Source: JANJTB01 sp032027125 (GTDB taxonomy: Bacteria > Bacteroidota > Ignavibacteria > Kapaibacteriales > UBA2268). From it: a DNA stretch of 64,000 nucleotides. The translations under genes were made by a program, and so were the position numbers. Positions 17,924-27,015 of the stretch are shown here, in pieces. Location: positions 2,248,957-2,312,956 of the forward strand of contig JAVSMQ010000001.1 of the NCBI GenBank assembly GCA_032027125.1. Direction: 5' to 3'. The first letter of the stretch is position 1; every line of letters starts with the position of its first letter. The notes beneath the pieces were generated by a model that saw only the letters and a program-made list of their open reading frames with translations, was not told the origin of the DNA and searched no databases.

Positions 17924-18475
17924 TTACAAATACAGCAGCAGAAACAGTAAGGGTATTAGTATTCCGATTGCTGTCAGTATTGCCCCCCGCCATATTAATC
18001 CGAATTTCCCTTTTAATATAAACAAACCCGACACTGCAAGAAAAGCAAGAGCAACACAAAATATATCCGAAAACCAAACCCAGATTTTTCCGGGATTATA
18101 ATGCAGAAAGTTTACTTCTTTAAAAATCGGGCGGTTTCGTATTGTTTCGAGCTGGCAGTCTCCGGTTTCCATATTAACAGTAATATTTCCGCCGTTAAGA
18201 AATATTCTGAGTGTATTTTCGTTGGGAAAATAGTGGTTTTTGTACTGACCGCTTTCGCCTAACTTATCCATAATTGAATTGATTAAAATCAAATCTACTT
18301 TACTCCGGTCAACTTTTCTGCCTAATCCATAATCTTTATTTTTTATTATATAGTTCGGATTCCAGTCCGCTTTATGATTGACGGCAATTCCCGAAATAGC
18401 ATATATTAGTATCATTCCTACAAAGAAATAACCGAAATCCCGATGCAGTGTTTTATTTAATTTATATAAGTTCAT
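17924..18475 (-). CDS. PepSY-associated membrane protein
   Basis: 183 residues. It starts MNLYKLNKTLHRDFGYFFVG followed by a membrane helix (about 14-32) ending ISGIAVNHKADWNP, the pattern of the PepSY_TM family. A periplasmic PepSY-like stretch follows (about 35-125, with NTLRIFLNGGNITVNMETG). Then come HYNPGKIWVWFSD and two membrane helices (about 138-182). Such proteins often accompany metal uptake or redox functions, but the role is unknown. The gene lies 86 bases after the OB-fold-like lipoprotein gene on the same strand and is likely in its operon. Confidence 0.7.
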   Translation of the reverse strand: MNLYKLNKTLHRDFGYFFVGMILIYAISGIAVNHKADWNPNYIIKNKDYGLGRKVDRSKVDLILINSIMDKLGESGQYKNHYFPNENTLRIFLNGGNITVNMETGDCQLETIRNRPIFKEVNFLHYNPGKIWVWFSDIFCVALAFLAVSGLFILKGKFGLIWRGAILTAIGILIPLLFLLLYL

Positions 18476-18561
18476 CTCATTCCTTTCAAAAAAATTGCGG
18501 TGACTAAATCTTTTGCAGATTAATTATCACCGCAGATTATTACAAATCGGTTCAAATGTTA

Positions 18562-19071
18562 TTAAATTGTCTTGACTTCAAAACCAGTCATTGTATATTT
18601 TGAAATATAACCTTTCTTGCTTTTGACAACTTTATCCTTTATAATATTAATTTTTTTCATACTTTCTTCAAATTCACAGGATTTTTCACCTTCGCCTTCT
18701 TTGGCAATTTCGCTTTCCCATTCTTTGATATAATTCATATCAATTTTTTCTTCTTCGAGAGTGCCGGTTACCTGAAGATTACTTCCTTCATAATTCTTAT
18801 CAAAAACTGATATGTCGGCAGATGTAAATATTTGAAGCTTGTTTTCGGGGTCCTTGCCGGTTATAAACATCTTTTTGCCGCTATGGGCGCAAACATGTAC
18901 GCATAATCCCGAAACGGTAATTTTACCCTCTTTATACTCAAAATCCCCGCTGTTTAATTCATCAATTGTATAAACTTTTTCGCTTTTAGCAGGAGCTTTT
19001 TCAGCTGCATCCTTACTGCAAGATGACAAAAGCAGTAATCCCGAGATTATTATCATCAATAATTTTTTCAT
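18562..19071 (-). CDS. Small lipoprotein with OB-fold-like domain and CxxxC-x-H motif
   Basis: 169 residues. The lipoprotein signal is MKKLLMIIISGLLLLSSCS. The mature part has a short linker, then alternating strands with KITVSGLCVHVCAHSGKKMF and GSNLQVTGTLEEEKID, which suggest an OB-like barrel (a guess from pattern). The cluster C-V-H-V-C-A-H could bind a metal or take part in thiol chemistry. It is first of a likely two-gene unit with the PepSY-type membrane protein. The family is not recognised with certainty. Confidence 0.6.
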   Translation of the reverse strand: MKKLLMIIISGLLLLSSCSKDAAEKAPAKSEKVYTIDELNSGDFEYKEGKITVSGLCVHVCAHSGKKMFITGKDPENKLQIFTSADISVFDKNYEGSNLQVTGTLEEEKIDMNYIKEWESEIAKEGEGEKSCEFEESMKKINIIKDKVVKSKKGYISKYTMTGFEVKTI

Positions 19072-19290
19072 ATTAAATATATCCTTTTTTAAAAAATACT
19101 AATTTACAACTACAAAACTATGATTTTAAATCTAAATAACAAAATTATCAATGATACAACACAATATGAGACAAAAAAAGTTATTAAAATTCCCAATCAA
19201 GATAAAATTCATTCTACCTGAGTAATCGGGGGATTTGGAAAACTCGAACGAAGTACTGTTTAAAATGGAGATTTCACTAAGTGACTGTCT

Positions 19291-19311
19291 TGTCCTAAAA
19301 AAAGTTGACAC
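19291..19311. repeat. IS3 left terminal inverted repeat
   Basis: TGTCCTAAAAAAAGTTGACA plus C. It pairs imperfectly with 20683-20703, sharing TGTCCT, the A-rich middle and GTTGACAC. Confidence 0.8.
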
Positions 19312-19365
19312 TTTAGATTCAAAAATACATAAAATAATTGATACTCAAATTAGTAATTTTGAGTA

Positions 19366-20226
19366 TCAATTAACATTTTCATAAAATTTATAATATACAA
19401 AATCCGGTGTTTTATAATTCAAACTCATGTGAAGTCTTTTTGAATTATAAATTTTGACTACCTGTTTTACTTTTCCAACAACTTGATCAAAAGTCTTAAA
19501 CTTTTCATTATCAAGCCATTCGTTTTTAAGAATTCCGTTGACTCTCTCTGCAACCGCGTTTTCATAAGGATTACCTTTAGCTGCCATACTGCTTACAGCA
19601 TTCATATTATCAAGCATTTCTATATAATCAGAGCAACAATATTGAACACCATGGTCTGAATGATGGATAAGACCATTTAAATCCATTTTAGCAGTTCTTC
19701 TTGCCATTTTAAGAGCATCCAAGGCATTCTTTGCTTCAAGTGTATCAGCCACTTTAAAACCTACAATTTTTCTTGTATATAAGTCTGTTATTAAAAATAA
19801 ATAGCAAAACTTATTTGCATAACGAATATACGTAATGTCGCTCACCCACACTTGATTTGGTCTTTCAACTTTCAGTTCTTTTATCAAATTGTCATACCTA
19901 TTCAACCAGTGGTAGGACTGGGTTGTAACAACTTTTTTCTTCCTTTGTCTAACCAGCATTCGTCGATCACGCAGAAGGTCAAATAAAGCATCTCTTCCAA
20001 AATTAACAATTTCAGGATGATCTTCTGTCAGATGTTCAAATAGCTTTCTGACACCGCATTTAGGCAGTTCTACTCTGTAGGCTTTTACTTNTTTAATGAT
20101 AAAGTCTTCATCAATAACCGGCTTCGTGGAATCGTTCACTGATTTGTAGTATGCCTGTCTTGATTTGCCAAACAGCAAACATAGTGTTGATACACTATAT
20201 GCACGATTTTCTGATAATTTGCTCAC
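19366..20226 (-). CDS. IS3-family transposase OrfB (integrase domain)
   Basis: 286 residues with one unknown residue from the ambiguous base at 20091. An N-terminal HTH_21-like region (KCGVRKLFEHL) precedes the rve integrase core with the DDE triad: VWVSDITYIRY, LIHHSDHGVQYCC and NAVAERVNGILKNE, with the IS3-typical spacing of 35 residues between the last two. The start is GTG, and GTGA overlaps the orfA stop (20226-20223). This suggests coupling by reinitiation, or a fusion by frameshift, as is common in IS3. Confidence 0.93.
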   Translation of the reverse strand: MSKLSENRAYSVSTLCLLFGKSRQAYYKSVNDSTKPVIDEDFIIKXVKAYRVELPKCGVRKLFEHLTEDHPEIVNFGRDALFDLLRDRRMLVRQRKKKVVTTQSYHWLNRYDNLIKELKVERPNQVWVSDITYIRYANKFCYLFLITDLYTRKIVGFKVADTLEAKNALDALKMARRTAKMDLNGLIHHSDHGVQYCCSDYIEMLDNMNAVSSMAAKGNPYENAVAERVNGILKNEWLDNEKFKTFDQVVGKVKQVVKIYNSKRLHMSLNYKTPDFVYYKFYENVN

Positions 20227-20642
20227 TGTTTGGCTCCAGGCTTTTTTCGTATATCTATACCTAATGTCTCTTCAGCAATTTCTAACATTTTCTTATAGGC
20301 AATTGCTGACATTTCGGCATACTCTAACTTTTTCTTTAATGAATCAACTTCGCTGCTGTCCGATTTGGAATGCTCCAAACTTAACTCCAGTTCTGACAGT
20401 CGACGTCGTAATTCCTGATTCTCTGCAACTAACAGAGATTTGTCATCAACCGGTTTTTTCATCTTTTCTGCCTTTTTTAATTCGTACAATGGTTCAAAAC
20501 CAAATTGACGAATCCAATTCAAAATTGCTGAATTACCTTTTATCCGATACTTCATATTGAGTGATGCCTGACTCTCTGTACCCAAAAGATACTCTTCGGC
20601 TATCCGCCGTTTTTCCACTAAGCTGCGTCCTTCGCGTGACAT
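20223..20642 (-). CDS. IS3-family OrfA (helix-turn-helix, leucine-zipper regulator)
   Basis: 139 residues. The N-terminal helix-turn-helix region (RRIAEEYLLGTESQASLNMKY) is followed by a long coiled coil (about 60-125, LLVAENQELRRRLSELELSL) used for dimerisation in IS3 OrfA. It directs binding to the element's ends. The start lies about 40 bases inside the right terminal repeat. Confidence 0.9.
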   Translation of the reverse strand: MSREGRSLVEKRRIAEEYLLGTESQASLNMKYRIKGNSAILNWIRQFGFEPLYELKKAEKMKKPVDDKSLLVAENQELRRRLSELELSLEHSKSDSSEVDSLKKKLEYAEMSAIAYKKMLEIAEETLGIDIRKKPGAKQ

Positions 20643-20682
20643 AGTTTAATCCTTATTTTAGTTGACAAATTGTTTATTCTAT

Positions 20683-20703
20683 GTGTCAACCAATTTCAGG
20701 ACA
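20683..20703. repeat. IS3 right terminal inverted repeat
   Basis: GTGTCAACCAATTTCAGGAC plus A, the imperfect reverse complement of 19291-19311. Confidence 0.8.
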
Positions 20704-20730
20704 CCTCAGACAGCGGGATTTGATTAGTAT

Positions 20731-20758
20731 CCTCCGCCGGCGGAGTTGACGGAGGTGG
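20731..20758. repeat. GC-rich palindrome, diverged copy
   Basis: CCTCCGCCGGCGGAG followed by TTGACGGAGGTGG. It has the same plan as 7671-7697 (GC palindrome plus a G-rich tail ending GGTGG). It sits between the IS3 element and the 59-bp tandem array. Confidence 0.55.
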
Positions 20759-20771
20759 ATTTGTACTTCTC

Positions 20772-21090
20772 TACAAACAGTCCACTCTTATGGAGTTGGG
20801 GTTGTGGTTTCCAAGTGGTTATACTTTTTCTACCGATATTCCACTTCTTTGGAGTTGGGATTTGTGTTTTCGTCGGACTATGCTTTTTCTACAAACAGTT
20901 TACTCTTATGGAGTTGGGGTTGTGGTATCCAAGTGGTTATGCTTTTTCTACAAAGAGTACGCTCCTAACGGAGTTGGGATTGTGTTTTCGTCGGTCTGTG
21001 ATTTTTCTACATACAGATCACTCCTACGGAGTTGGGATTTGCGTTTTCCGTCGGTTGTGATTTTTCTACTAATAGGGCACTCCTTCAGAG
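20772..21090. repeat. 59-bp tandem repeat array
   Basis: Units begin TAC at 20772, 20831, 20890, 20949, 21008 and 21067, an exact 59-base period, with the sixth unit degenerate. Each has a core near ACTCCTACGGAGTTGGG, an ACTCC/GGAGT inverted repeat, and ends TTTTTC. Units 1 and 3 are nearly alike (GTGGTTTCCAAGTGG type); units 2, 4 and 5 share GTTTTCGTCGG. Because 59 is not a multiple of three, the array is not a coding repeat. The stretch 20704-21153 holds no gene. Confidence 0.88.
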
Positions 21091-21153
21091 TTAAAATCAA
21101 TAACGAACTCAAAACTCATAACTCAAAATTCATAACTCAAAACTAAAAACTCA

Positions 21154-23481
21154 TTACCCATTTATTGGTAGAGTGAAGTAAAATGTGCTGCCTTTGCCTT
21201 CCTGACTTTCCACCCGGATTTTCCCGCCGTGCCTCTCAACAAATTCTTTACATAACAGCAATCCCAAGCCGGTACTTGGTTCGCCTTCAGTACCCGGGCG
21301 GGTTGCCTTTTTGTCAATTTTGAATAACTTTTTGATTGTTTCATTATTCATACCGATTCCGTTGTCTTTGATATAGAACTGAGTATATCCTTCCAATAGA
21401 TTATCAGATGCACCGATTTCAATTTTGCCTCCACGCGGTGTGAATTTAACGGCATTTGAAATTAAATTCCTCAATACTGTATTAAGCATCGGAATGTCTG
21501 CAGTTACAACAGAATTATCGGATACTTTATTGATAAACTGAATGCTTTTTTGTTTCGCAAATTCATTTACTATATCAATATTCAGCTCAACCAAATATTT
21601 TAGAGGGCATGTTTCGGGATTAAAACGGGTTGAGCCTCTCTGCATGCTCGACCACTCGAGAAGATTCTCAAGTAATTTGTATAAATTATTAGCAGAATCC
21701 TGCATATTCTTACCAAACTCCTGTACTTCCTTGATTGTCAAATTTTGGTATTCTTCAGCGATGATTTTTGTCAGACCCAGAAAACCTGTAAAAGGGGTTT
21801 TGATATCGTGTGCTATGATTGAGAAAAATTTATCCTTTTCGGAATTGAGCTGCTCCAGATTTTCTTTTATTTCAATCAGTTCTTTTTCTTTGTTTTTTAA
21901 TTCCGAAACATCAGTTGATATTCCAAGTATGCACGGTTTATTCCATCCCGGATAGTCGTAAGGCAGTTTTGTTGTCTGAATATAATATTTTTCATTAGTT
22001 TCAGCATTAACTAATTCTGAGTTAAATAAAATTGAAGTATTTTTTGCTAATACTTCCAAATCATCATCATGATACATGCTTAATTCTTTCTTATTTAAAA
22101 TCAGTTCATCATCTTTTTTAAACAGAATTTCATCCGGGGTGAGTTTAAACAAATTAGCAAATGCATTATTCGCCATTAAATATGTACCGTCAATATCTTT
22201 AACAAAAATATAATTCGGCAGTTTATCTATGATTGTCTGCAATTTTTTGCGGTGAAGCATATTTATTTCATCTGCCTTTTTACGTTCCGAAATATCTCTC
22301 TGAACAGCTAAAAAGCCGATGATATTCTGATTTTCGTCTAAAATCGAATTGGCAGAACTTTCAATATCCAGTTTCTTGCCATCCTTGGTTCTGTTGATTA
22401 TTTCATATTTAACTACGTGATTTTTAAACAGTGTATTCCAAAACAAGTTATAAAAATCTTTATCAAATTCACCGCTTTTAAGAATCCGCGGCGTTGTTTT
22501 TCCTATAACTTCCTCGGCATAATAATCATAAAGTTTAGTAAATTCAGGATTTACATAAGTGATTATACCGTTTTCATCAGTCAGGAAAATTGCTTCACCG
22601 GAAGTTTCCACAGCTCTTCTGAATTTTAGGATTTCATTTTCCTTCTGCTTCTTTTCAGTTATATCCTGTATTACACCAAAAGCAATATTATTAATTCGGT
22701 CATATTCCTTTTTTGAATTGATATCTACGATTTTTCCATCCGATTTTCTTTTTATTTTATAATCAACATTATAAGGGATGTTGTTTACAATCAATTCCTT
22801 CAAAGCTTTATCCAGCATACGGCGGTATTCCGGAAGTGCCAGAGACTGTATATCATCAATCGGATTTATGCTGCTGTCCAATCCGTAAATAATTTTAGCT
22901 CCTTCAGATGCCTGAACAACATTATCATCAAAATAAAAGTTCCAGTTACCGAATTTTGCAAATTCTTCAGCCCTGTGCATATCACTCATACTTTGCTTTG
23001 ATTCTTTCTCAAGTTTTTTGCGGTCGGAAATATCCAGAAAAGTGACAACAGCACCTGTAATAATGCCATTTTCAAAAATGGGCATACTTGTAAAATCAAT
23101 ATAGAAACCTGAACCGTCTTTTCTCCACACGTAACTTTCGTCATGATGCGTTTTGCCGTCTTTAAGTGTTTCATATATTGGGCAGTCTTCACATTCAAAG
23201 CGTGTTCCGTCAGGATGTGATTGATGCCAGAGTGCATGACTTTTAGCTCCGGTCAGCTCATCAATTGTGTAGCCGAGTAAATTTGCAGCTTTGGGGTTTA
23301 CAAAAGTATGATTGCCATGAATATCAATACCAAATATTCCCTCACCGGCACATTCGAGAATCAATTTGAAATTATTCATTAATTTGGATGTATCATCCGT
23401 TGTTTTGGGCGTTTCCTGCTCTGCGGGAAGCCCTGGTGACTGCTCATGAGTCTGCTTACTCAATTTATCGTAGTCGAACAT
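21154..23481 (-). CDS. Multi-PAS sensor histidine kinase
   Basis: 775 residues, no membrane segment and no signal peptide, so likely a cytoplasmic sensor. Four PAS/PAC units are visible at about 35-155 (with a CEDCPIYE cysteine pair), 165-280, 285-405 and 410-530; their PAC ends read FLDISDRKK, VIQDITEKK, VQRDISERKK and ISTDVSELK. A coiled coil leads into the HisKA H-box KFFSIIAHDIKTPFTGFLGL (His about 563). The ATPase domain has NAVKFTPRGG (N box), DNGIGM (G1) and GLGLLLCKEFVERHGG (G2). No receiver domain or adjacent regulator gene is present, so its partner is encoded elsewhere. The signal is unknown. Confidence 0.93.
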   Translation of the reverse strand: MFDYDKLSKQTHEQSPGLPAEQETPKTTDDTSKLMNNFKLILECAGEGIFGIDIHGNHTFVNPKAANLLGYTIDELTGAKSHALWHQSHPDGTRFECEDCPIYETLKDGKTHHDESYVWRKDGSGFYIDFTSMPIFENGIITGAVVTFLDISDRKKLEKESKQSMSDMHRAEEFAKFGNWNFYFDDNVVQASEGAKIIYGLDSSINPIDDIQSLALPEYRRMLDKALKELIVNNIPYNVDYKIKRKSDGKIVDINSKKEYDRINNIAFGVIQDITEKKQKENEILKFRRAVETSGEAIFLTDENGIITYVNPEFTKLYDYYAEEVIGKTTPRILKSGEFDKDFYNLFWNTLFKNHVVKYEIINRTKDGKKLDIESSANSILDENQNIIGFLAVQRDISERKKADEINMLHRKKLQTIIDKLPNYIFVKDIDGTYLMANNAFANLFKLTPDEILFKKDDELILNKKELSMYHDDDLEVLAKNTSILFNSELVNAETNEKYYIQTTKLPYDYPGWNKPCILGISTDVSELKNKEKELIEIKENLEQLNSEKDKFFSIIAHDIKTPFTGFLGLTKIIAEEYQNLTIKEVQEFGKNMQDSANNLYKLLENLLEWSSMQRGSTRFNPETCPLKYLVELNIDIVNEFAKQKSIQFINKVSDNSVVTADIPMLNTVLRNLISNAVKFTPRGGKIEIGASDNLLEGYTQFYIKDNGIGMNNETIKKLFKIDKKATRPGTEGEPSTGLGLLLCKEFVERHGGKIRVESQEGKGSTFYFTLPING

Positions 23482-23978
23482 ATCAATAAAGTTGATTACT
23501 TTATAAAATAATATTATTTAAGTTTTAAATAATGTGCATGAAACGTACTATATTTGTTTTCCTTGTATTTAGCAATTATTTTTTTTATTGGGATTTTTAA
23601 ATACAGAAATCCTTATGCTATAAACTAAAATAAAATATTTGGGTAAATTGCATTTTCGCAGTGCAGCGAAGAATTTCACCATATTCAAAGCAAGGGCTGT
23701 AACGTACTAAAAATATCTAATGATACTTACTGTTAAAATGAACACAATATTGAAGGGAGCGTCACTCTGAGCCTGCGAAGAGTCCATGTATTCATTAATT
23801 AACAGCCTGGATTCTTCACTTCGTTCAGAATGACCAGTCAAAAAGTCTCGTTTTACATTATTACGATTGGGAAATTCAATGAATTTGTTTAGAACTTATC
23901 AACCCTGCCTTCTCAATAAATGAATCAAATAACAACTTGGGAAAATTACTATATGGTTATATTTAGAATAAATGCAAT
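23482..23978. other. Gene-free stretch with a REP-like repeat
   Basis: 497 AT-rich bases between two reverse-strand genes. The only structure seen is the REP-like palindrome at 23761-23834. The kinase promoter is not expected here because the kinase starts at 23481 and reads leftward; upstream signals would lie just right of 23481 but none is distinct. Confidence 0.4.
23761..23834. repeat. REP-like dispersed palindrome, copy 2
   Basis: Arms start GTCACTCTGAGC (23761) and end TTCGTTCAGAATGAC (23834). The loop CATTAATTAACAGCCTGG is the reverse complement of the loop in the copies at 33994-34090 and 60499-60572, so this copy lies in the opposite orientation. Confidence 0.82.
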
Positions 23979-24965
23979 TTACTTCTTTCTGTTTTTAAAC
24001 CAGTTTACGGTTCTTTTTATTGATTCGTCAAAACTGACTTTGGGCTCGTAACCTAATACCCTGCGGGCTTTCTCGATTGAAAAAGTATAATCCGAACCGC
24101 CGTTATATATTCTGTAACGTGTCAGCAGCGGCGGCTCTTTGCTGTCGAAGGCGCTGTAAATAAATTCCATCAGATAAGCGGCTGCAAAAGCAAGCATAAA
24201 CGGAAAAGATGATTTCGGTCTCTTTATTTCCATTTCATCTGAAAGCTTTTCAGTGAATTCTCTCCATGTAATATCGAGCCCGTCAGTAATAAAAAATGTT
24301 TCGCCGATTGCTTCTTCTTTTTCGGATGCAAGCATTATACCGTCAACTAAGTTTTCAATATATACAGGACAAGTTTTACGTTTGCCGCTGTCAACATATC
24401 CTGCTTTACCGGAAATTAACGCATCAAGATATTTCTCGATAAATGTATGGTCTTTTATGCCGAATACATTACCGGGTTTAACGGCTGTAAGTCTTAATCC
24501 GCTTGCTTTGGCATAAGCAAAAACCTGTTCTTCGGCAATTTTCTTTGTTTGGCAATATGGAAATTCAGTATGGCGTTTTTCGTCGGATTCACTGACATTA
24601 AGTCTTCCAAATCCGTACATCGCGACTGTGCTGATGTACACCATTCTCTCTACGCCTGCTTTATAAGCGGCGCGGGCTACATTCATTGTCCCATCAACAT
24701 TGATTTTATAGAATTTTTCATAATGCCCCCAATCTGAAGAAAGTGCTGCAACATGAAAAACTTTATCTACTCCTGTCATAGGCAGCGTTAGTGATTCGGG
24801 TTCAGTAATATCACCATAAAAATATTCTATATCCATACCTTCCAAAAATTTCAAATCCGATGTTTTGCGGACTAATCCCCTCACCTGCCAGCCTTCACTT
24901 AACAGCCGCTCTGCAAGGTTACTTCCGATAAATCCGTTAATTCCTGTTACTAAAGCCGTTTTCAT
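23979..24965 (-). CDS. NAD-dependent epimerase/dehydratase (extended SDR)
   Basis: 328 residues. The N-terminal Rossmann motif is TGINGFIGSNLAERLL, followed by the acidic-site region of the extended SDR family and the active-site YCQTKKIAEE (YxxxK), with VYISTVAMYG supplying the Ser/Thr. KPGNVFG follows as usual. It resembles sterol/flavonol-type or nucleotide-sugar epimerases; substrate not determinable. Its ATG overlaps the stop of the CPBP protease gene as ATGA (24965-24962), so the two are coupled. Confidence 0.88.
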   Translation of the reverse strand: MKTALVTGINGFIGSNLAERLLSEGWQVRGLVRKTSDLKFLEGMDIEYFYGDITEPESLTLPMTGVDKVFHVAALSSDWGHYEKFYKINVDGTMNVARAAYKAGVERMVYISTVAMYGFGRLNVSESDEKRHTEFPYCQTKKIAEEQVFAYAKASGLRLTAVKPGNVFGIKDHTFIEKYLDALISGKAGYVDSGKRKTCPVYIENLVDGIMLASEKEEAIGETFFITDGLDITWREFTEKLSDEMEIKRPKSSFPFMLAFAAAYLMEFIYSAFDSKEPPLLTRYRIYNGGSDYTFSIEKARRVLGYEPKVSFDESIKRTVNWFKNRKK

Positions 24966-25684
24966 AATGCTCCGTGAAAATAAATAATATATAAATCAGT
25001 TGACAAACCCATTATGATATGCAGTATGAATACATACCATATCGAGCGGGTTCTGTAAGCAAAAATTCCGAATAATATTCCGATGAATAACGCACCTATA
25101 GTTTCGCTTGCAGGTTTGCCAAGATGAATCAGGCAGGACAAAATGGATTGAATCAAAATGGAATAAAAAACGCCGAATCTGTCTTTCAAACCGTACAGCA
25201 AAAAACCGCGAAAGAAAAATTCCCATGCTGTATAATACAAAAATACATAAGCAAGATGATACCAGATAATCATTTCTCTTTGTGTATGCAGACTTTTTGC
25301 AAGGGGATACTCTGTCCGGACATCAACGGCATCAGTGCCGAAGTACAAAACTACTAAGATTATCGGTACACATACAGCTACTAATTTCAGTCCGGCTTTG
25401 ACATTTCCAAGTCCTAAACCGTAATCACCAAAATCAGCTTTCATTTTGAATTTAAGATACAGAGCAGGAATTATAAACATCAACACAAAAAATACGGCAA
25501 ACTGAGTCATATATGCATAAGCATCGCCATACTGAGCTTCGTTAAAATATGCAAATTTCTGCTTTAAAAAAGAGCCGTAACCAAAGTAATAATAAAGAGA
25601 TAACAAAAGAGGTGCAGCGATAAGCATAAAATATATATCGAAATCCTTTTTGTCATATTCTAATTCTTCCTTTAAAGTTCTCAT
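24962..25684 (-). CDS. CPBP-family intramembrane metalloprotease-like protein
   Basis: 240 residues with about six hydrophobic segments (for example at 18-37, 60-80, 100-118 and three more after 140). The family motifs are partly present: AWEFFFRGFLLYGL corresponds to the usual EExxxR motif with only one of the two glutamates in place, and SCLIHLGKPASETIGALFIG supplies the histidine. The first glutamate is replaced by tryptophan, so catalysis is uncertain. It is first in a coupled pair with the epimerase. No substrate can be inferred. Confidence 0.78.
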   Translation of the reverse strand: MRTLKEELEYDKKDFDIYFMLIAAPLLLSLYYYFGYGSFLKQKFAYFNEAQYGDAYAYMTQFAVFFVLMFIIPALYLKFKMKADFGDYGLGLGNVKAGLKLVAVCVPIILVVLYFGTDAVDVRTEYPLAKSLHTQREMIIWYHLAYVFLYYTAWEFFFRGFLLYGLKDRFGVFYSILIQSILSCLIHLGKPASETIGALFIGILFGIFAYRTRSIWYVFILHIIMGLSTDLYIIYFHGAL

Positions 25685-25907
25685 TTTAAATCCTGAATGA
25701 TTTTTTTAAATGATGTAAAAATACTAAAAAATAACTCTACACAATTATGAATAATGAAAATTTGGGTGATAATCAGATAAGTATTTCAAAAAGTCAATGC
25801 AGCCATCTATTGTGTTGGAATAAGATTGTGAGTTAAAAGCAGGGGTATTTATCTTTTTATCAAAAGAGAAAAGCTTGCTATCAACTTATCAACCAATCCA
25901 TTCCTAA

Positions 25908-26489
25908 TCACAAAAACCGGCAGTCAGACTGCAGAGCTTTTTTCAGCATAAACAAATACAGGCTTTTACTAATCTCAATAGCCCCAAGCTGCTCTGTGAA
26001 AGGATTCAAATACTGCGAGTCGAGCAGTATAAAGCCCTGATTACGCAAATGTTCGACAAGGTAATAAAATGCTGCTTTGGATGCATTCGGAACTATATTG
26101 AACATTGACTCACCGAAAAAAGCACCGTTAATAGATACGCCGTATAAGCCGCCTGCAAGTTCGCCTTCGGAGTATGTTTCAATCGAATGAGCATAACCAT
26201 TTTCGTACAAATCAATATATGTACTGATAATCTCATCATTAATCCATGTATCATCCCGCTCAGCACACTGATAAATTATTTCTGAAAATCGTTGGTCAAT
26301 CGAAAATGTAAAATTCTGTTTTCTGAGTGTCTGCCTGACTTTACGTGAAGGGTAAATATCTTTTAGGGGAAAAATTGCACGGGGGTCAGGCGAGTGCCAG
26401 TATATATCTCCATCGCGGCTGTCAGCCATAGGGAAAAAACCATCCATATATGCACGTAAAACTACATCGGCACTAAACAAACTGTTCAA
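25908..26489 (-). CDS. aat: Leucyl/phenylalanyl-tRNA--protein transferase
   Basis: 193 residues, slightly short for the family. It transfers Leu or Phe from aminoacyl-tRNA to N-terminal Arg/Lys of proteins, marking them for ClpS-ClpAP degradation. The motifs are clear: GFFPMADSRDGDIYWHSPDPRAIFP in two parts, NFTFSIDQRFSEII, TWINDEI, GGLYGVSINGAFFGESMF and NIVPNASKAAFYYLVEHL, then LLDSQYLNPF. It stands alone between repeats. Confidence 0.96.
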   Translation of the reverse strand: MNSLFSADVVLRAYMDGFFPMADSRDGDIYWHSPDPRAIFPLKDIYPSRKVRQTLRKQNFTFSIDQRFSEIIYQCAERDDTWINDEIISTYIDLYENGYAHSIETYSEGELAGGLYGVSINGAFFGESMFNIVPNASKAAFYYLVEHLRNQGFILLDSQYLNPFTEQLGAIEISKSLYLFMLKKALQSDCRFL

Positions 26490-26732
26490 TTATACTCTTT
26501 TAATAAAAATAAAACTACAAGATTGTCAATATGACGGTTAAATTCGATTTTTATATGAATTATAAACTTTATCATGTTTGGCGGCAAATAAAGTTGATTA
26601 AAACTTAATTGAAATGGATTATAGATTTTTATCTGAAAGAGAACATACGGATGAGCAACTGAATTTGATTATGACTTGATTTTGCATTTCGAGTTAAAAA
26701 AAGGTGAAAAATAATACTTTTTACCTTATTTT

Positions 26733-26984
26733 GTCAACTGGATTGCTTTTTAAGTCAACTGGATTGCTTTTTAAGTCAACTGGATTGCTTTTTAAGTCAA
26801 CTGAATTGCTTTTTAAGTCAACTGAATTGCTTTTTAAGTCAACTGGATTGCTTTTTAAGTCAACTGGATTGCATTTTAGGTCAACTGGATTGCTTTTTAA
26901 GTCAACTGGATTGCTTTTTAAGTCAACTGGATTGCTTCTTAGGTCAACTGGATTGCTTTTTAGGTCAACTGGAATGCTTTTCAA
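26733..26984. repeat. 21-bp tandem repeat array A (12 units)
   Basis: Twelve units of GTCAACTGGATTGCTTTTTAA (one base over 20 in full: period 21), at exact spacing from 26733 to 26984, with a few substitutions. The period is a multiple of three, so frames stay open on both strands (STGLLFK and KSNPVDL heptads), but no start signal or domain supports translation. A T5-A2 tract recurs every two helical turns. The whole stretch 26490-27527 holds no recognised gene. Confidence 0.92.
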
Positions 26985-27015
26985 ATCTTCTGAATTCTTA
27001 GTTAAGATGATTTTG

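Larger units (their letters stand above)
19291..20703 (-). mobile_element. IS3-family insertion sequence
   Basis: 1,413 bp with imperfect 21-bp terminal inverted repeats (19291-19311 and 20683-20703) of the form TGTCCT-N8-GTTGACAC, beginning TG and ending CA as in IS3. It has two reverse-strand frames, orfA and orfB, overlapping by 4 bases. No matching 3-4-bp target duplication is visible (left flank GTCT, right flank CCTC). One ambiguous base lies at 20091 in orfB. Confidence 0.9.

Noticed and set aside
20772..21090. Possible CRISPR array
   Set aside because: The units are directly adjacent, without unique spacers between short conserved repeats, and no cas gene is near.
20746..21146. Two plus-strand frames of about 104 and 118 residues over the 59-bp array
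   Set aside because: 59 is not a multiple of three, so the units are read in different frames; the peptides have no domain.
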